Virus record (IMG/VR): IMGVR_UViG_3300017728_000002
Location: 1-64,000 of that record
Source: a virus
Strand: one strand, 5' to 3'
Length of the DNA: 64,000 bases
Shown one piece after another: positions 14,704 to 22,872 of the stretch; within the stretch, counting starts at the first letter, position 1, and each line of letters begins with the position of its first letter. A program made the position numbers and the translations under genes. The notes below the pieces were generated by a model. The model was not told the DNA's origin, searched no databases, and worked only from the letters and a program-made list of their open reading frames with translations.

Positions 14704-14742
14704 TATTTGACAATAGCAACCATTGTTTAAAATATTATTTTG
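14701..14742 (+). promoter_or_regulatory. Operator-like inverted repeat overlapping a possible promoter
   Basis: ACAAT (14710-14714) and ATTGT (14722-14726) are inverted with a 7-bp spacer, nested in longer AATATTT/AAATATT arms. TTTG at 14706-14709 and TATTATTTTG at 14733-14742 could be the -33 and -7 elements, placing the repeat between them where a repressor would block the promoter. Confidence 0.4.
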
Positions 14743-14835
14743 CATAGGAATGGTTTAGGTTCAATCACACCCTTTAGTACAGAATCCTAAGTGGTTTTGT
14801 TTGCCAGGAGAGTACATGCCTCTTACAATAGAGAC

Positions 14836-15012
14836 ATGGAGAGTTACTCCGAATATCTAGGCGTAGGGACTAAGGTCTACAGTGTATTCCACTGTGACCT
14901 CTATACGATCAGCATTGTCCAGGACGGACAAGGCGAGCTTTTAGAAGTGAGTTGTGAGACGGATCTGCCTGTGGGAGTTAGCCCCAAGGAGTTTGACCCT
15001 TTCGAAGAGTAG
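14836..15012 (+). CDS. Hypothetical 58-aa protein
   Basis: ATG 14836 (MESYSEYLGVGTKVYSVF). Small, acidic, probably a beta-barrel-like fold with alternating strands; an SH3-like or Hfq-like size, but no motif to prove it. Overlaps the convergent 14978 gene by 35 bp. Confidence 0.5.
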   Translation: MESYSEYLGVGTKVYSVFHCDLYTISIVQDGQGELLEVSCETDLPVGVSPKEFDPFEE

Positions 15013-15358
15013 GGATCTCTACTTCTTTGCCATTCACCATTAAGGTATGCTTGGCTTTTCCGTGGTGCTGGTTGTAGTTGTTTTTCCAGCGTGCCACTTC
15101 TTGCTTCTTGTGCAAGTACTCTGCTGCCATCTTAGATCGGTAGTCAACCAGGCTACTCATGATCATTTCTCCTTCTTCATAGAAGATGGTAAGATCTCCC
15201 CACGCCACTTTTGCTCTTACGATACACGAAGTGTCTGACCGGTTCTCCACTTCCATGGATTCGATTAAGTCAGCAGGTACACCATTTTGTCTGCACCCTT
15301 CTTCAAGGATCTGTTCAATGGCGTATGACTCGTTGGTTGCAAGCGCTTTAGAAGGCAT
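14978..15358 (-). CDS. Hypothetical 126-aa protein
   Basis: Begins MPSKALATNESYAIEQILEE; helical N-terminus, then a beta stretch (CIVRAKVAWGDLTIFYEEGE), a Lys/His-rich helix and a basic tail (VEIPTLRKGQTPWG). No family recognised. It reads away from the integrase, from the attP side. Confidence 0.6.
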   Translation of the reverse strand: MPSKALATNESYAIEQILEEGCRQNGVPADLIESMEVENRSDTSCIVRAKVAWGDLTIFYEEGEMIMSSLVDYRSKMAAEYLHKKQEVARWKNNYNQHHGKAKHTLMVNGKEVEIPTLRKGQTPWG

Positions 15359-15454
15359 ATAGCTAAGATACAGAAGAACCTTCTGTTATAGTGAGGTGTT
15401 TTGTAGACGAGATTTCAATAAGTGTGCGTTACCTTCGCATCCCGAGTCACTGGG

Positions 15455-15514
15455 AAAAGTTCCACGGTTATTCCAAAAAGTTCCTAGAATTCATTTGAAA
15501 CGAACCTGGAACTT
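15455..15514. repeat. Arm-type integrase site candidates, left of attP core
   Basis: AAAAGTTCC at 15455-15463 and AAAAAGTTCC at 15475-15484 are direct repeats; GGAACTT at 15508-15514 is the inverted form. Repeated short sites flanking a tRNA-derived core are expected for the arm-binding domain of a lambda-type integrase. Confidence 0.55.
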
Positions 15515-15587
15515 ATTTAACCCAGCGGCAGAGGAAGCGTAAGTAAAGTGTCTAAGTTGTTGAAATACAGGATGTAACACACACCCT

Positions 15588-15630
15588 GCGAGAATAGCTC
15601 AGTTGGTAGAGCACAACCTTGCCAAGGTTG
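15588..15630 (+). other. attP: attP core: 5' half of tRNA-Gly(GCC)
   Basis: GCGAGAA, TA, GCTC-AGTTGGTA-GAGC, A, CAACC-TTGCCAA-GGTTG: a perfect acceptor-5' strand, D-arm and anticodon arm with anticodon GCC. Downstream (TAGTACAG...) there is no variable loop, T-arm or acceptor-3' strand, so the tRNA is not complete. A 43-bp tRNA fragment 87 bp upstream of a tyrosine integrase is the classical sign of a phage attachment site; the host target would be a tRNA-Gly gene. Confidence 0.85.
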
Positions 15631-15697
15631 TAGTACAGATAACCTAAGAGATTCAATAAGAGACACATACAGAAACAGCGATTTTACTCCATACCCT

Positions 15698-15716
15698 AAA
15701 GTTCCCAAAAAGTACC
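15698..15716. repeat. Arm-type integrase site candidates, right of attP core
   Basis: AAAGTTCC at 15698-15705 and AAAAAGTACC at 15707-15716 (one mismatch to the left-hand repeats) lie immediately before the integrase start codon, so integrase binding here could also regulate its own gene. Confidence 0.45.
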
Positions 15717-16790
15717 ATGCTTACGGTGTCAGAACCTTCTAAAGGAAAGCGTTGGAAAATTCGGATTACGGATATGGAAACCAAGAAATCCGTGGTTTTT
15801 GTGAGTGGCAGAGTCGTAGGTGACACCACCCGCCCCCAAGATTTAAGCGAAGACGGCAAGGAGAAGTACTTCTACTGGCTCAAACGCGCGCTAGAAACTC
15901 GTATTTCCACCGGCTGGACTCCTAAACAGTTTGCAGGAAAGCCTAAAAAGTCTGTTCAACGCACAGCCTGGGAGCTTGCAGTGGATCAAACTTTGAAGAC
16001 GATCAAAGGATTAGATCCTTGGTATGTGAAGCAAGTCCATCGACACGTAAATAGGATGATGGAAGACTTTGAAACGTTTCCTTCTCAAGACGAGTTTACT
16101 CGATTCATCAAAAAGCGTTTCAATACAGGCCGAACAACCATGCACATGGCCAAGCGTCGCTTCAGTGCGTTCTTCACCCATATGATCGATATGGAGTTGA
16201 TTGACTACAATCCTGCAGAGAAGATCAAAGTCAGAACTCCGCAACCCACACGCAACCATGTTTACACCAAACAACAGCTCAGGGATCTCTTTGCTTATTT
16301 AAAAGAGCACAGGCCTACCTTATATGTATGCTGCTACCTCACTTACAAACTTTTCCTACGGCCCCACAAAGAGATTCGGCTTTTGAGGTGGGAATACTTT
16401 GATTGGGACAACGAAACAGTAAACATCCCTCCTAAGTATTCTAAGAACCGCAAGCCTCGTACTCTCCCATTAGACCAGGAGACCATATATGAGTTAAAGT
16501 GGTGGGGAGTAGAAACCGAAGGCTTTGTTATGGGAAGGGAGTTCAACCCAGACTACTTTAAAACTCAGTGGGGCAGGTTACGCAAGACATATAAGCTTGA
16601 ACCCTACCAAACATTGTATAGTGTTCGGCACACTGCAGCTTGTTTGTTCTACAACGAACACAAGAACATCCATCAGTTAATGTTGGTTATGGGGCATGCC
16701 AGTACAGCCAGTACGTTGAATTACTTAAAAAATGCTCCTGTCCAACAGGCCGGCGTAGATGAGCTGAAAGTATTGAGCTTAAAGGAATAG
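15717..16790 (+). CDS. int: Tyrosine integrase
   Basis: 357 aa. The N-terminal part (to about 80) has the arm-binding character, a SAM-like core-binding domain follows (about 85-175), then the catalytic domain: Arg215 (FLRPHKEI), Lys243 (SKNRKPRTLPL), Arg304 in YSVRHTAA, His327 (MGHAS) and nucleophile Tyr336 (TLNYLK). The box II His usually three residues before Arg304 is Tyr301 here. It performs site-specific integration at attP 87 bp upstream. The ATG at 15717 directly follows an arm-type repeat. A terminator follows at 16816. Confidence 0.95.
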   Translation: MLTVSEPSKGKRWKIRITDMETKKSVVFVSGRVVGDTTRPQDLSEDGKEKYFYWLKRALETRISTGWTPKQFAGKPKKSVQRTAWELAVDQTLKTIKGLDPWYVKQVHRHVNRMMEDFETFPSQDEFTRFIKKRFNTGRTTMHMAKRRFSAFFTHMIDMELIDYNPAEKIKVRTPQPTRNHVYTKQQLRDLFAYLKEHRPTLYVCCYLTYKLFLRPHKEIRLLRWEYFDWDNETVNIPPKYSKNRKPRTLPLDQETIYELKWWGVETEGFVMGREFNPDYFKTQWGRLRKTYKLEPYQTLYSVRHTAACLFYNEHKNIHQLMLVMGHASTASTLNYLKNAPVQQAGVDELKVLSLKE

Positions 16791-16815
16791 TTCATTTTAA
16801 TATCCATAAATTTTT

Positions 16816-16840
16816 CGACGCCTTTAAACGTCGTTTATTT
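16816..16840 (+). terminator. Rho-independent terminator of the integrase gene
   Basis: CGACG (16816-16820), loop CCTTTAAA, CGTCG (16829-16833), then TTTATTT. Preceded by TTTTT on the left, so it may also work in the other direction. Confidence 0.65.
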
Positions 16841-16898
16841 GGCATAGGGTTGCATATGTGCATTACATACGTTACGTTAACCAAATAATCTATGGAAT

Positions 16899-17204
16899 AT
16901 GCAGTCTACCAACCCGGGTGTAGCATACCGGCTTTTCAATTTTAAGAGCGAGCAGTATCAAGAAGTTTTGTTTACCACCAAGGTAGATGGGCAATATGTT
17001 CCTGGTACGACCAATGAAGAGGTGATTGAAATGATGATCGACCGCTTTTATGAGCTAAACAAAAAGAGTTTTAGTTCAGAGAATCAGGTTGTTATCCTTT
17101 TGCTCAAAATCATTCGTCAGCAGCTGAGCAAAAGACTCAGTCGCAAAATTGAAAACGTCAAAAACTATGAGCAAAGTACAGGCCAGCGTAACCCTGAGGG
17201 ATGA
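16899..17204 (+). CDS. Hypothetical 101-aa protein
   Basis: ATG 16899 (MQSTNPGVAYRLFNF). The region 16841-16898 before it holds TGCA-TATG-TGCA and AATAATCTATG. Mainly helical with a basic C-terminal half (QQLSKRLSRKIENVKNY). It overlaps the next gene by 38 bp and probably works with it. Function unknown. Confidence 0.6.
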   Translation: MQSTNPGVAYRLFNFKSEQYQEVLFTTKVDGQYVPGTTNEEVIEMMIDRFYELNKKSFSSENQVVILLLKIIRQQLSKRLSRKIENVKNYEQSTGQRNPEG

Positions 17205-17517
17205 TGCGCTGGGGTACTTAGAGGATTATCTCCGGTTGCTGAATGGGCTGTTGAAGCTTACAGGAACTGAGCTCAAAGTACTTGCAGCGTTTTTAGATTA
17301 CGACAGTAGGATTTGTGCGACTCAACGGGCTCGCAAAATTGTAGCTGAAAAACTGCTAATGAAGAATGTAGCAGTCTTGAACAATTACGTGAAAGCATTA
17401 AAAGACAAGGGGTGCATCTATAAAGACGCTTCTGGCTTTTACCGCTACAACGCAATTGTTAGTCCTAAAGAAAACATTACGTCAATTGAATTCTTGCTGA
17501 AAGGCGCTGATGATTGA
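17167..17517 (+). CDS. Winged-helix DNA-binding protein, candidate small terminase subunit or regulator
   Basis: 116 aa from ATG 17167 (a TTG at 17149 is in frame). Residues about 30-105 form a wHTH pattern: LTGTELKVLAAFLD, a helix with CATQRARKIVAEKL, recognition helix MKNVAVLNNYVKALKDKG, and a wing CIYKDASGFYRYN. Position just before the packaging genes suggests either a small terminase subunit or a late-gene regulator; the sequence alone does not choose. Confidence 0.7.
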   Translation: MSKVQASVTLRDDALGYLEDYLRLLNGLLKLTGTELKVLAAFLDYDSRICATQRARKIVAEKLLMKNVAVLNNYVKALKDKGCIYKDASGFYRYNAIVSPKENITSIEFLLKGADD

Positions 17518-17791
17518 AATAACCTTTCAATTTCCCAAAGAACTTGATTTGGCTTTTGAGTATTTGAATTACCAGTTCAAAAGGTTTCAAGAAGAATCTA
17601 TTGCATTACCTCAGCACGAAATAGCAATAGGAGACGAGGAGATTAGTATTCTAATGTGGTATGAAGATGATGAAGACTCTGATGAAGGAGGGTCAGATGA
17701 TGATGATCCAATATGGCCATTGCCTCCAGAGCTTCCCTCTCCCATAAGCATGACGGAAATAGTGCCTAATTGGATTCAAACATGGACATAA
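17510..17791 (+). CDS. Hypothetical very acidic 93-aa protein
   Basis: Starts inside the end of the winged-helix gene (8-bp overlap). N-terminal alpha/beta segment, then a long Asp/Glu run (residues about 50-66, YEDDEDSDEGGSDDDD) and a Pro-rich end. It could mimic or shield nucleic-acid-binding partners, but no function can be assigned. Confidence 0.6.
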   Translation: MIEITFQFPKELDLAFEYLNYQFKRFQEESIALPQHEIAIGDEEISILMWYEDDEDSDEGGSDDDDPIWPLPPELPSPISMTEIVPNWIQTWT

Positions 17792-17842
17792 CATATAGCC
17801 GGTATTATGTACTAAGGTTAATGTTATTAGCAATAATGTGCA

Positions 17843-18097
17843 TTGGCTAAGAATAGATTAAAGCATGAGATAGCGAAAGAGATTCAACAAGAGATTGGAG
17901 GAGATCTCGGTCCTATTCAAGAGGTTATAGAAAGCCAGTTTGCTTTCGTTAAGTACACCCTAGAGAAAGGGTGGTTTGATAGCGTGCGCTTGCCCTATTT
18001 CGGTAAGTTTTTCGTGAATCCTTATCGATTAAGAAAGCTCAACATATCCATTAATAACTACCGCAGTAGAAAACAAAATGAGTCTATTTCGAACTGA
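17843..18097 (+). CDS. HU/IHF-like DNA-binding protein
   Basis: 84 aa, from a TTG start at 17843 (no ATG fits better). The region FDSVRLPYFGKFFVNPYRL (residues about 46-64) matches the phage branch of HU/IHF-like proteins, where an I..V.LP.fGkF motif precedes the arm. An IHF-like gene beside the structural block is a usual feature of crAss-like genomes. Probably bends DNA during packaging, replication or integration. Its end overlaps the next gene by 20 bp. Confidence 0.7.
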   Translation: MAKNRLKHEIAKEIQQEIGGDLGPIQEVIESQFAFVKYTLEKGWFDSVRLPYFGKFFVNPYRLRKLNISINNYRSRKQNESISN

Positions 18098-18650
18098 AGG
18101 CTTTCAAGTCGTTGTAGACCTCGAACTCAGAATCATTAGAGAGTTCAGAGAATTGATTGCAGAAGACAAGCACCGAGATAAGAAAAACGCTTTGATGTGG
18201 TTCGCCTACATCTACCATATGCACGACTACAAGAGTCCATATCAGCTATATGATGAATCTGAGCGGCACTTGCGTGTAGTCAAGGACATTTCATTGCCTG
18301 CAGACTTTAAGTTGACCAAACGTTTAAAGGCAGCCATTGTCAAATACGAGGAGTTGCAGACAACCCCTGCGGTTAAAACCCTCATTACAACCAAGCAGGC
18401 TTTGACCAGTGCTGAAAAAGCCATCGGTGCTTTAACACGGAAGATTGAGCTGTTGCTAGCTGAAGGTGACGACGATGAAAAAGACACCGTTGGCGACGCT
18501 GTCAAGAATGTGACCAAGCTGTTAGAGCTGGCAGAGCGGTTGCCCAAGATGACCGATGTGATCAATGGGCTTGAAGACCGAGTTAAAAAAGAGCAGTCAG
18601 GAGAATCGAAGCTTCGCGGAGGCGGAACCAAAGGAATGTTCGAGGACTGA
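18078..18650 (+). CDS. Hypothetical protein directly upstream of TerL, candidate small terminase subunit
   Basis: 190 aa. N-terminal region with Trp/Tyr/His-rich helix (LMWFAYIYHMHDYKSPYQ), then a long helical, coiled-coil-prone part (residues 100-175) and a Gly-rich basic tail. Its stop and the TerL start overlap (TGATG at 18650), and the position is where small terminase subunits usually lie. No HTH is obvious. Confidence 0.6.
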   Translation: MSLFRTEGFQVVVDLELRIIREFRELIAEDKHRDKKNALMWFAYIYHMHDYKSPYQLYDESERHLRVVKDISLPADFKLTKRLKAAIVKYEELQTTPAVKTLITTKQALTSAEKAIGALTRKIELLLAEGDDDEKDTVGDAVKNVTKLLELAERLPKMTDVINGLEDRVKKEQSGESKLRGGGTKGMFED

Positions 18651-20677
18651 TGCTTGTTAATACCCAGTTGTTTCGTGAGCCAGCCAATTGTTTCCTTAAA
18701 AAGGGCTGGTACACAGATGCACCTCCGGGTAGCCAAGAGTTCTACAACTATTGGACTCAAGAGTTAGAACGGTGTCGCAATGGATATACCGTGGGTGGAA
18801 CCTCTATTACAGGACACCACTATTTCTACTTGAACTACTGCCAGATCAAGCTGACTGAACAAGTCAAAGGCACAAGCGCTACCAAAAGCATTGCTTTCCC
18901 GCACTTCTGGGATGGCGACTACGAGTACTTCTGGCTTATGGACATTGCCCGTAAAGGCATTACTCCAGCTCGCTTAAAGAAGTTGGGGTTGAGTACATCT
19001 ATTGAAGATCGATGGTTGAATGGTGGCCATCATCTGATTGTGTCTAAAGCGCGTCGTAAAGGATTCTCCTACAAGAACGCCGCCATTACAACCAACACCT
19101 ACAACACGGTTCGAAACAGCTACACGTTGCTGTGCGCATTTGACAAGAAGTACCTGTACCCCAAAGGGATCATGACCATGGCAGCAGCCAACATGGATTT
19201 CTTAAACGAACATACCGGATGGTCTAAAAGGCGCAGTCAGATTGACAAGCAGAACCACAAGAAAGCTTCTTACCTGGAATACATCAACAATCAAGGTGTA
19301 GAGAAAGGATACAAAAGTGAGGTGGAGGCAATCACCTTTAAAGACAACCCAGACGCAGCTCGTGGTAAAGACGCTACCCTGGTGATTTTCGAAGAAGCAG
19401 GCGCTTTCTCCAACCTAAAAAACACCTTTATGGCTACCCGTCCTACCGTAGAAGACGGTGGAATCACAACGGGACAGATGATCATCTTCGGTACAGGTGG
19501 TGACATGGATGGAGGCACGATTGACTTCGAGTCTATGTTCTACAACCCTACGCCTTACAACCTGCTTCCAGTAAACAACATCTGGGACGACGGGGGAGAC
19601 GGCACCCACTGCGGGTGGTTCTTTCCTTCCTATCGTAACAAAGTAGGATTTATGGATAAGGATGGAAACAGCTTATCCGACAAAGCTCAATTTCACGAGG
19701 AGAATGAGCGTGAACGCATAAAAACAGAGTCAAAAGATGCAAGAGTTTATGATAAACACATTACTGAATATCCTTGGAAACCTCGAGAAGCTTTCCTCCA
19801 AACTAGCAGCAATGTGTTCCCAACTGCTGCTTTAGTAGAACACCGAGGCAATTTGGTGCGGTCTAAAAAACTAGACAGTGTTGGTACACCTGGGTACATC
19901 CTAGAAACAAGCGAAGGTTTAAAGTTCCGTCCGTCTGACAAAGTCAGGCCCATCACCAAGTTTCCGCATCAAAAAGGGGACGACATCACCGGATGTGTGG
20001 TCATGTATCAAAGTCCTTATCGAGACTCTGATGGTCAGATCCCCAACAACCTGTATTTCATAGCCCATGACCCCTACGCTCATGACACCTCCACAGGCAA
20101 CAGTCTAGGATCGGCCTATGTATTCAAGCGCCCTAATCCTTTTAGTAAGCCTGATGACATGATTGTGGCCAGCTATGTAGGGAGACCAGAGACTCAAGAT
20201 GATTACAACAGCACCTTGTTTCTTCTATCAGAGTACTACAACGCGCGCATTGGGTTTGAGAACGACCGAGGTGAAGTCATCCCGTATGCCAAGCGAACCA
20301 AAAGCCTGCATCGTCTTATGGAAGAGGTGGAGCTTTTTGACAGGTCCAATGGGTTTAAAGCCAAAAGTTTAGGTAGAAACTATGGCTTGAGTATGGGTTC
20401 TAAGCAACGCAAGAGCCAAGCCGTGTTGTACCTGCGCGACTGGCTTAAAGAAAAGCGATCAAAAAACGCAACCGGGGAGTGGAAGCTCAACCTGCACAAC
20501 ATCTACGACATAGCTCTCATTGACGAGCTCATCAAGTGGAACGACCAAGGAAACTTTGACCGGGCTTCAGCCTTGCTGATAGGGATGTTCTTCATGATGG
20601 ACCTCTACGATAAGCCGGTAGAACAACAATCTGAAACCATTGATACGGGCTTTTTCTCCCGTGAACTCTTTGTCTAA
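18650..20677 (+). CDS. terL: Terminase large subunit
   Basis: 675 aa DNA-packaging motor. ATPase domain: a deviant Walker A, VSKARRKGFSYK (residues about 129-140), as in crAss-like and T4-like terminases; Walker B LVIFEEAGAF with the catalytic Glu pair (about 247-250); coupling motif GTGGDMDGG (about 281). Nuclease domain: IAHDPYAHD (first Asp near 472) and GFENDRGE (acidic pair near 535). Coupled to the genes on both sides (TGATG at 18650, TAATG at 20677). Confidence 0.93.
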   Translation: MLVNTQLFREPANCFLKKGWYTDAPPGSQEFYNYWTQELERCRNGYTVGGTSITGHHYFYLNYCQIKLTEQVKGTSATKSIAFPHFWDGDYEYFWLMDIARKGITPARLKKLGLSTSIEDRWLNGGHHLIVSKARRKGFSYKNAAITTNTYNTVRNSYTLLCAFDKKYLYPKGIMTMAAANMDFLNEHTGWSKRRSQIDKQNHKKASYLEYINNQGVEKGYKSEVEAITFKDNPDAARGKDATLVIFEEAGAFSNLKNTFMATRPTVEDGGITTGQMIIFGTGGDMDGGTIDFESMFYNPTPYNLLPVNNIWDDGGDGTHCGWFFPSYRNKVGFMDKDGNSLSDKAQFHEENERERIKTESKDARVYDKHITEYPWKPREAFLQTSSNVFPTAALVEHRGNLVRSKKLDSVGTPGYILETSEGLKFRPSDKVRPITKFPHQKGDDITGCVVMYQSPYRDSDGQIPNNLYFIAHDPYAHDTSTGNSLGSAYVFKRPNPFSKPDDMIVASYVGRPETQDDYNSTLFLLSEYYNARIGFENDRGEVIPYAKRTKSLHRLMEEVELFDRSNGFKAKSLGRNYGLSMGSKQRKSQAVLYLRDWLKEKRSKNATGEWKLNLHNIYDIALIDELIKWNDQGNFDRASALLIGMFFMMDLYDKPVEQQSETIDTGFFSRELFV

Positions 20678-22821
20678 TGTCAAAAAATCACATCCCTAAA
20701 CAAAAGGTCTCTCGCGCGAAGAAGACCAAAACCTGGGGCATCAATTCCGTAAAAGGATTCATCCAAGAATCCAACTTCAACATGACGGGTAAGCACGACT
20801 TACTCAAGTTCTATGAAGCTTACAACGGACACATGAACGAAGGTGACTACAACTATGTCACCAACCCTTATAACACGCCAGGTAAGCAAAAGAATTTTCC
20901 GGCTAAGCTTCGCAACTACAACATTATTAAACCAGTCATTGACTTGTTGCTTGGAGAAAAGACTTCTCGTCCCAGCAACTTTATGGTGACCGTGTCTAAT
21001 GATGATGCAGTAACCAAAATGGCTGAGGAGCAAAAGGAGATGGTTCTTCAAAACCTCCGGCAGCTCTTTGTAAATACCTTAAACCAGCAAGGTGTTGATA
21101 CAGGTCAGCCTAATCAAGAAGCCAAGACTCCTGCTCAAGTAGAGGAGTATATGAATACAAGCTACCAAGATGGTAGAGCCATTGTAGGGCAGCAGGTCTT
21201 GAACTACTTGCGGGACAACTTAGATATGGAAGACAAGCTTATGCGCGGCTTCTTTGACTGGCTTTGTAGTGGTTATGTATACAGCTACAAAGGGGTGTGT
21301 ATGGATGACGTCGAGTATGAGGTTGTAAGCCCTTTGGATATCGACTACTCTATGTCACCTGACCTGGAGTTTATTGAAGATGGTGATTGGGTAGTACGCA
21401 GGCAGTTGATGAGCGTCAATGCAGTGGTTGATCAGTTCTATGACTTGCTGTCAGAGCAAGAGATTGATCAGCTCGAAGACCACAGCCGAAACAACTCTAC
21501 TTCCTTTTCCATCCCGTTTCTACAACGTGTGGAAAACGACTTTGGAGACAAGGGCCGCTTTGTAGAAGTCATGCATGTTTGCTGGAAGAGCTTTCGCAAG
21601 GTGGGTGTGCTCAGTTACATCGATGAGTTTGGTGTAAAGCAAATGAGTTTGGTAAGCGATTCCTACAAAACAGATCGCGAAAACGGAGAAGAGACTGAGT
21701 GGTATTGGATCAACGAGGTTTGGGAAGGGTATCAAATTGACAATGACATCTATGTCGGGATCAACCCTATGGAAGGCCAGCGCACTTCTATCTCCAATAT
21801 CTCTAAGTGCAAGCTTCCCTACAACGGTAGAGCTTACTCCAATAGGCATTCAGAAAACGTCAGTGTAGTGTCTTTAGGCATGCCCTATCAGATCCTGTAC
21901 AACGTATTCCACTACCGGTTGGAACTGACCATTGCTAAAAACAAGGACAAGATTGCTTTGATTGAGATGAACACCATTCCCAAGCGTCATGGTTGGGACG
22001 AAGAGAAGTTCATGTATTACGCAGACGCTATGGGCTTTGCGTTTATCGACTCTACAGCTGAGGGTAAAAACAACGAGCGTGTATCCTTTAACCAGTACCA
22101 AGTATTGGACATGTCTTTAGGTCAGTATATGGCTCAGCAAATTGAGCTGTTGCGTGCTATCAAAGAAGAGTGGGAAGAGTTGTTGGGAATCTCTAGGCAA
22201 CGCAAAGGCCAAGTCATGGCTTCAGACGGTACTGGTTCTACTAAAAGTGCCATTGCTCAGAGTACTGCCATCACCGAAGAGATCTTCAGGAAGTTCGAGA
22301 AGTTTGAACAGAAAGAGATGCAAGGGCTGCTTGACATCTCTAAGCACGCATTTAGAGATGGCAAGAAGGTGCAGTACATCACAGATGACTACCGCAACGC
22401 TTGGCTAGACATTGAAGGCGTCTCTTACCAGGAGAGTGAGTTTGGAATTTTTGCTAAGAATTCTGCTCAAGAAAATCAGAAGATGGAGCAGATGCGAGGC
22501 CTGCTTCAAGCCATGGCTCAAAATGGCGTTGGACCTAAATCCATTGCAGAGATTCTTGATGCAGACAACTTCTCAAGGATCAAGCAGCTCGCTGACAAAG
22601 TAGAGCAAAAGCAAGCTGAGATGGGTCAAGCTGCTCAGAAGTCAGAGGAGAAGAAAGAGCATGGGAAGCTTCAATTGGAATTGCAAAAGCTTCAAGCAGA
22701 ACAATCTCATGAAGCTCAACAAAACGAAATGGACCGTCAGACCAAACTTGAAGTGGCTCATATCCAAGCTTCTAGTAAGGATACGGACCACAATAACGAT
22801 GGAAAAACGGATAACAAATAA
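20677..22821 (+). CDS. Portal protein
   Basis: 714 aa. The N-terminal pattern (FYEAYNGHMNEGDYNYVTNP, then RNYNIIKPVIDLLLGEKTSRP) is that of portal proteins of Bacteroidota crAss-like phages. The C-terminal 100 residues are a Gln/Glu/Lys coiled coil, ending with a DTDHNNDGKTD loop that looks like a calcium-binding Asp loop. The portal is the dodecameric DNA channel at one capsid vertex. It directly follows TerL, the usual order. Confidence 0.88.
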   Translation: MSKNHIPKQKVSRAKKTKTWGINSVKGFIQESNFNMTGKHDLLKFYEAYNGHMNEGDYNYVTNPYNTPGKQKNFPAKLRNYNIIKPVIDLLLGEKTSRPSNFMVTVSNDDAVTKMAEEQKEMVLQNLRQLFVNTLNQQGVDTGQPNQEAKTPAQVEEYMNTSYQDGRAIVGQQVLNYLRDNLDMEDKLMRGFFDWLCSGYVYSYKGVCMDDVEYEVVSPLDIDYSMSPDLEFIEDGDWVVRRQLMSVNAVVDQFYDLLSEQEIDQLEDHSRNNSTSFSIPFLQRVENDFGDKGRFVEVMHVCWKSFRKVGVLSYIDEFGVKQMSLVSDSYKTDRENGEETEWYWINEVWEGYQIDNDIYVGINPMEGQRTSISNISKCKLPYNGRAYSNRHSENVSVVSLGMPYQILYNVFHYRLELTIAKNKDKIALIEMNTIPKRHGWDEEKFMYYADAMGFAFIDSTAEGKNNERVSFNQYQVLDMSLGQYMAQQIELLRAIKEEWEELLGISRQRKGQVMASDGTGSTKSAIAQSTAITEEIFRKFEKFEQKEMQGLLDISKHAFRDGKKVQYITDDYRNAWLDIEGVSYQESEFGIFAKNSAQENQKMEQMRGLLQAMAQNGVGPKSIAEILDADNFSRIKQLADKVEQKQAEMGQAAQKSEEKKEHGKLQLELQKLQAEQSHEAQQNEMDRQTKLEVAHIQASSKDTDHNNDGKTDNK

Positions 22822-22837
22822 CGAGTTCTGTTTTTCT

Positions 22838-22852
22838 TGGAATAATATTCCA
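22838..22852. repeat. Short inverted repeat between portal and scaffold genes
   Basis: TGGAAT-AAT-ATTCCA in the 51-bp gap, one of few gaps in the late operon. May be an RNA hairpin that sets relative expression of the scaffold/capsid genes. Confidence 0.4.
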
Positions 22853-22872
22853 TATAACCTACATTCAATACG

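Noticed and set aside
15588-15690. Complete tRNA-Gly gene
   Set aside because: The T-arm and 3' acceptor strand are missing; only the first 43 tRNA positions are present, so it is annotated as attP core.
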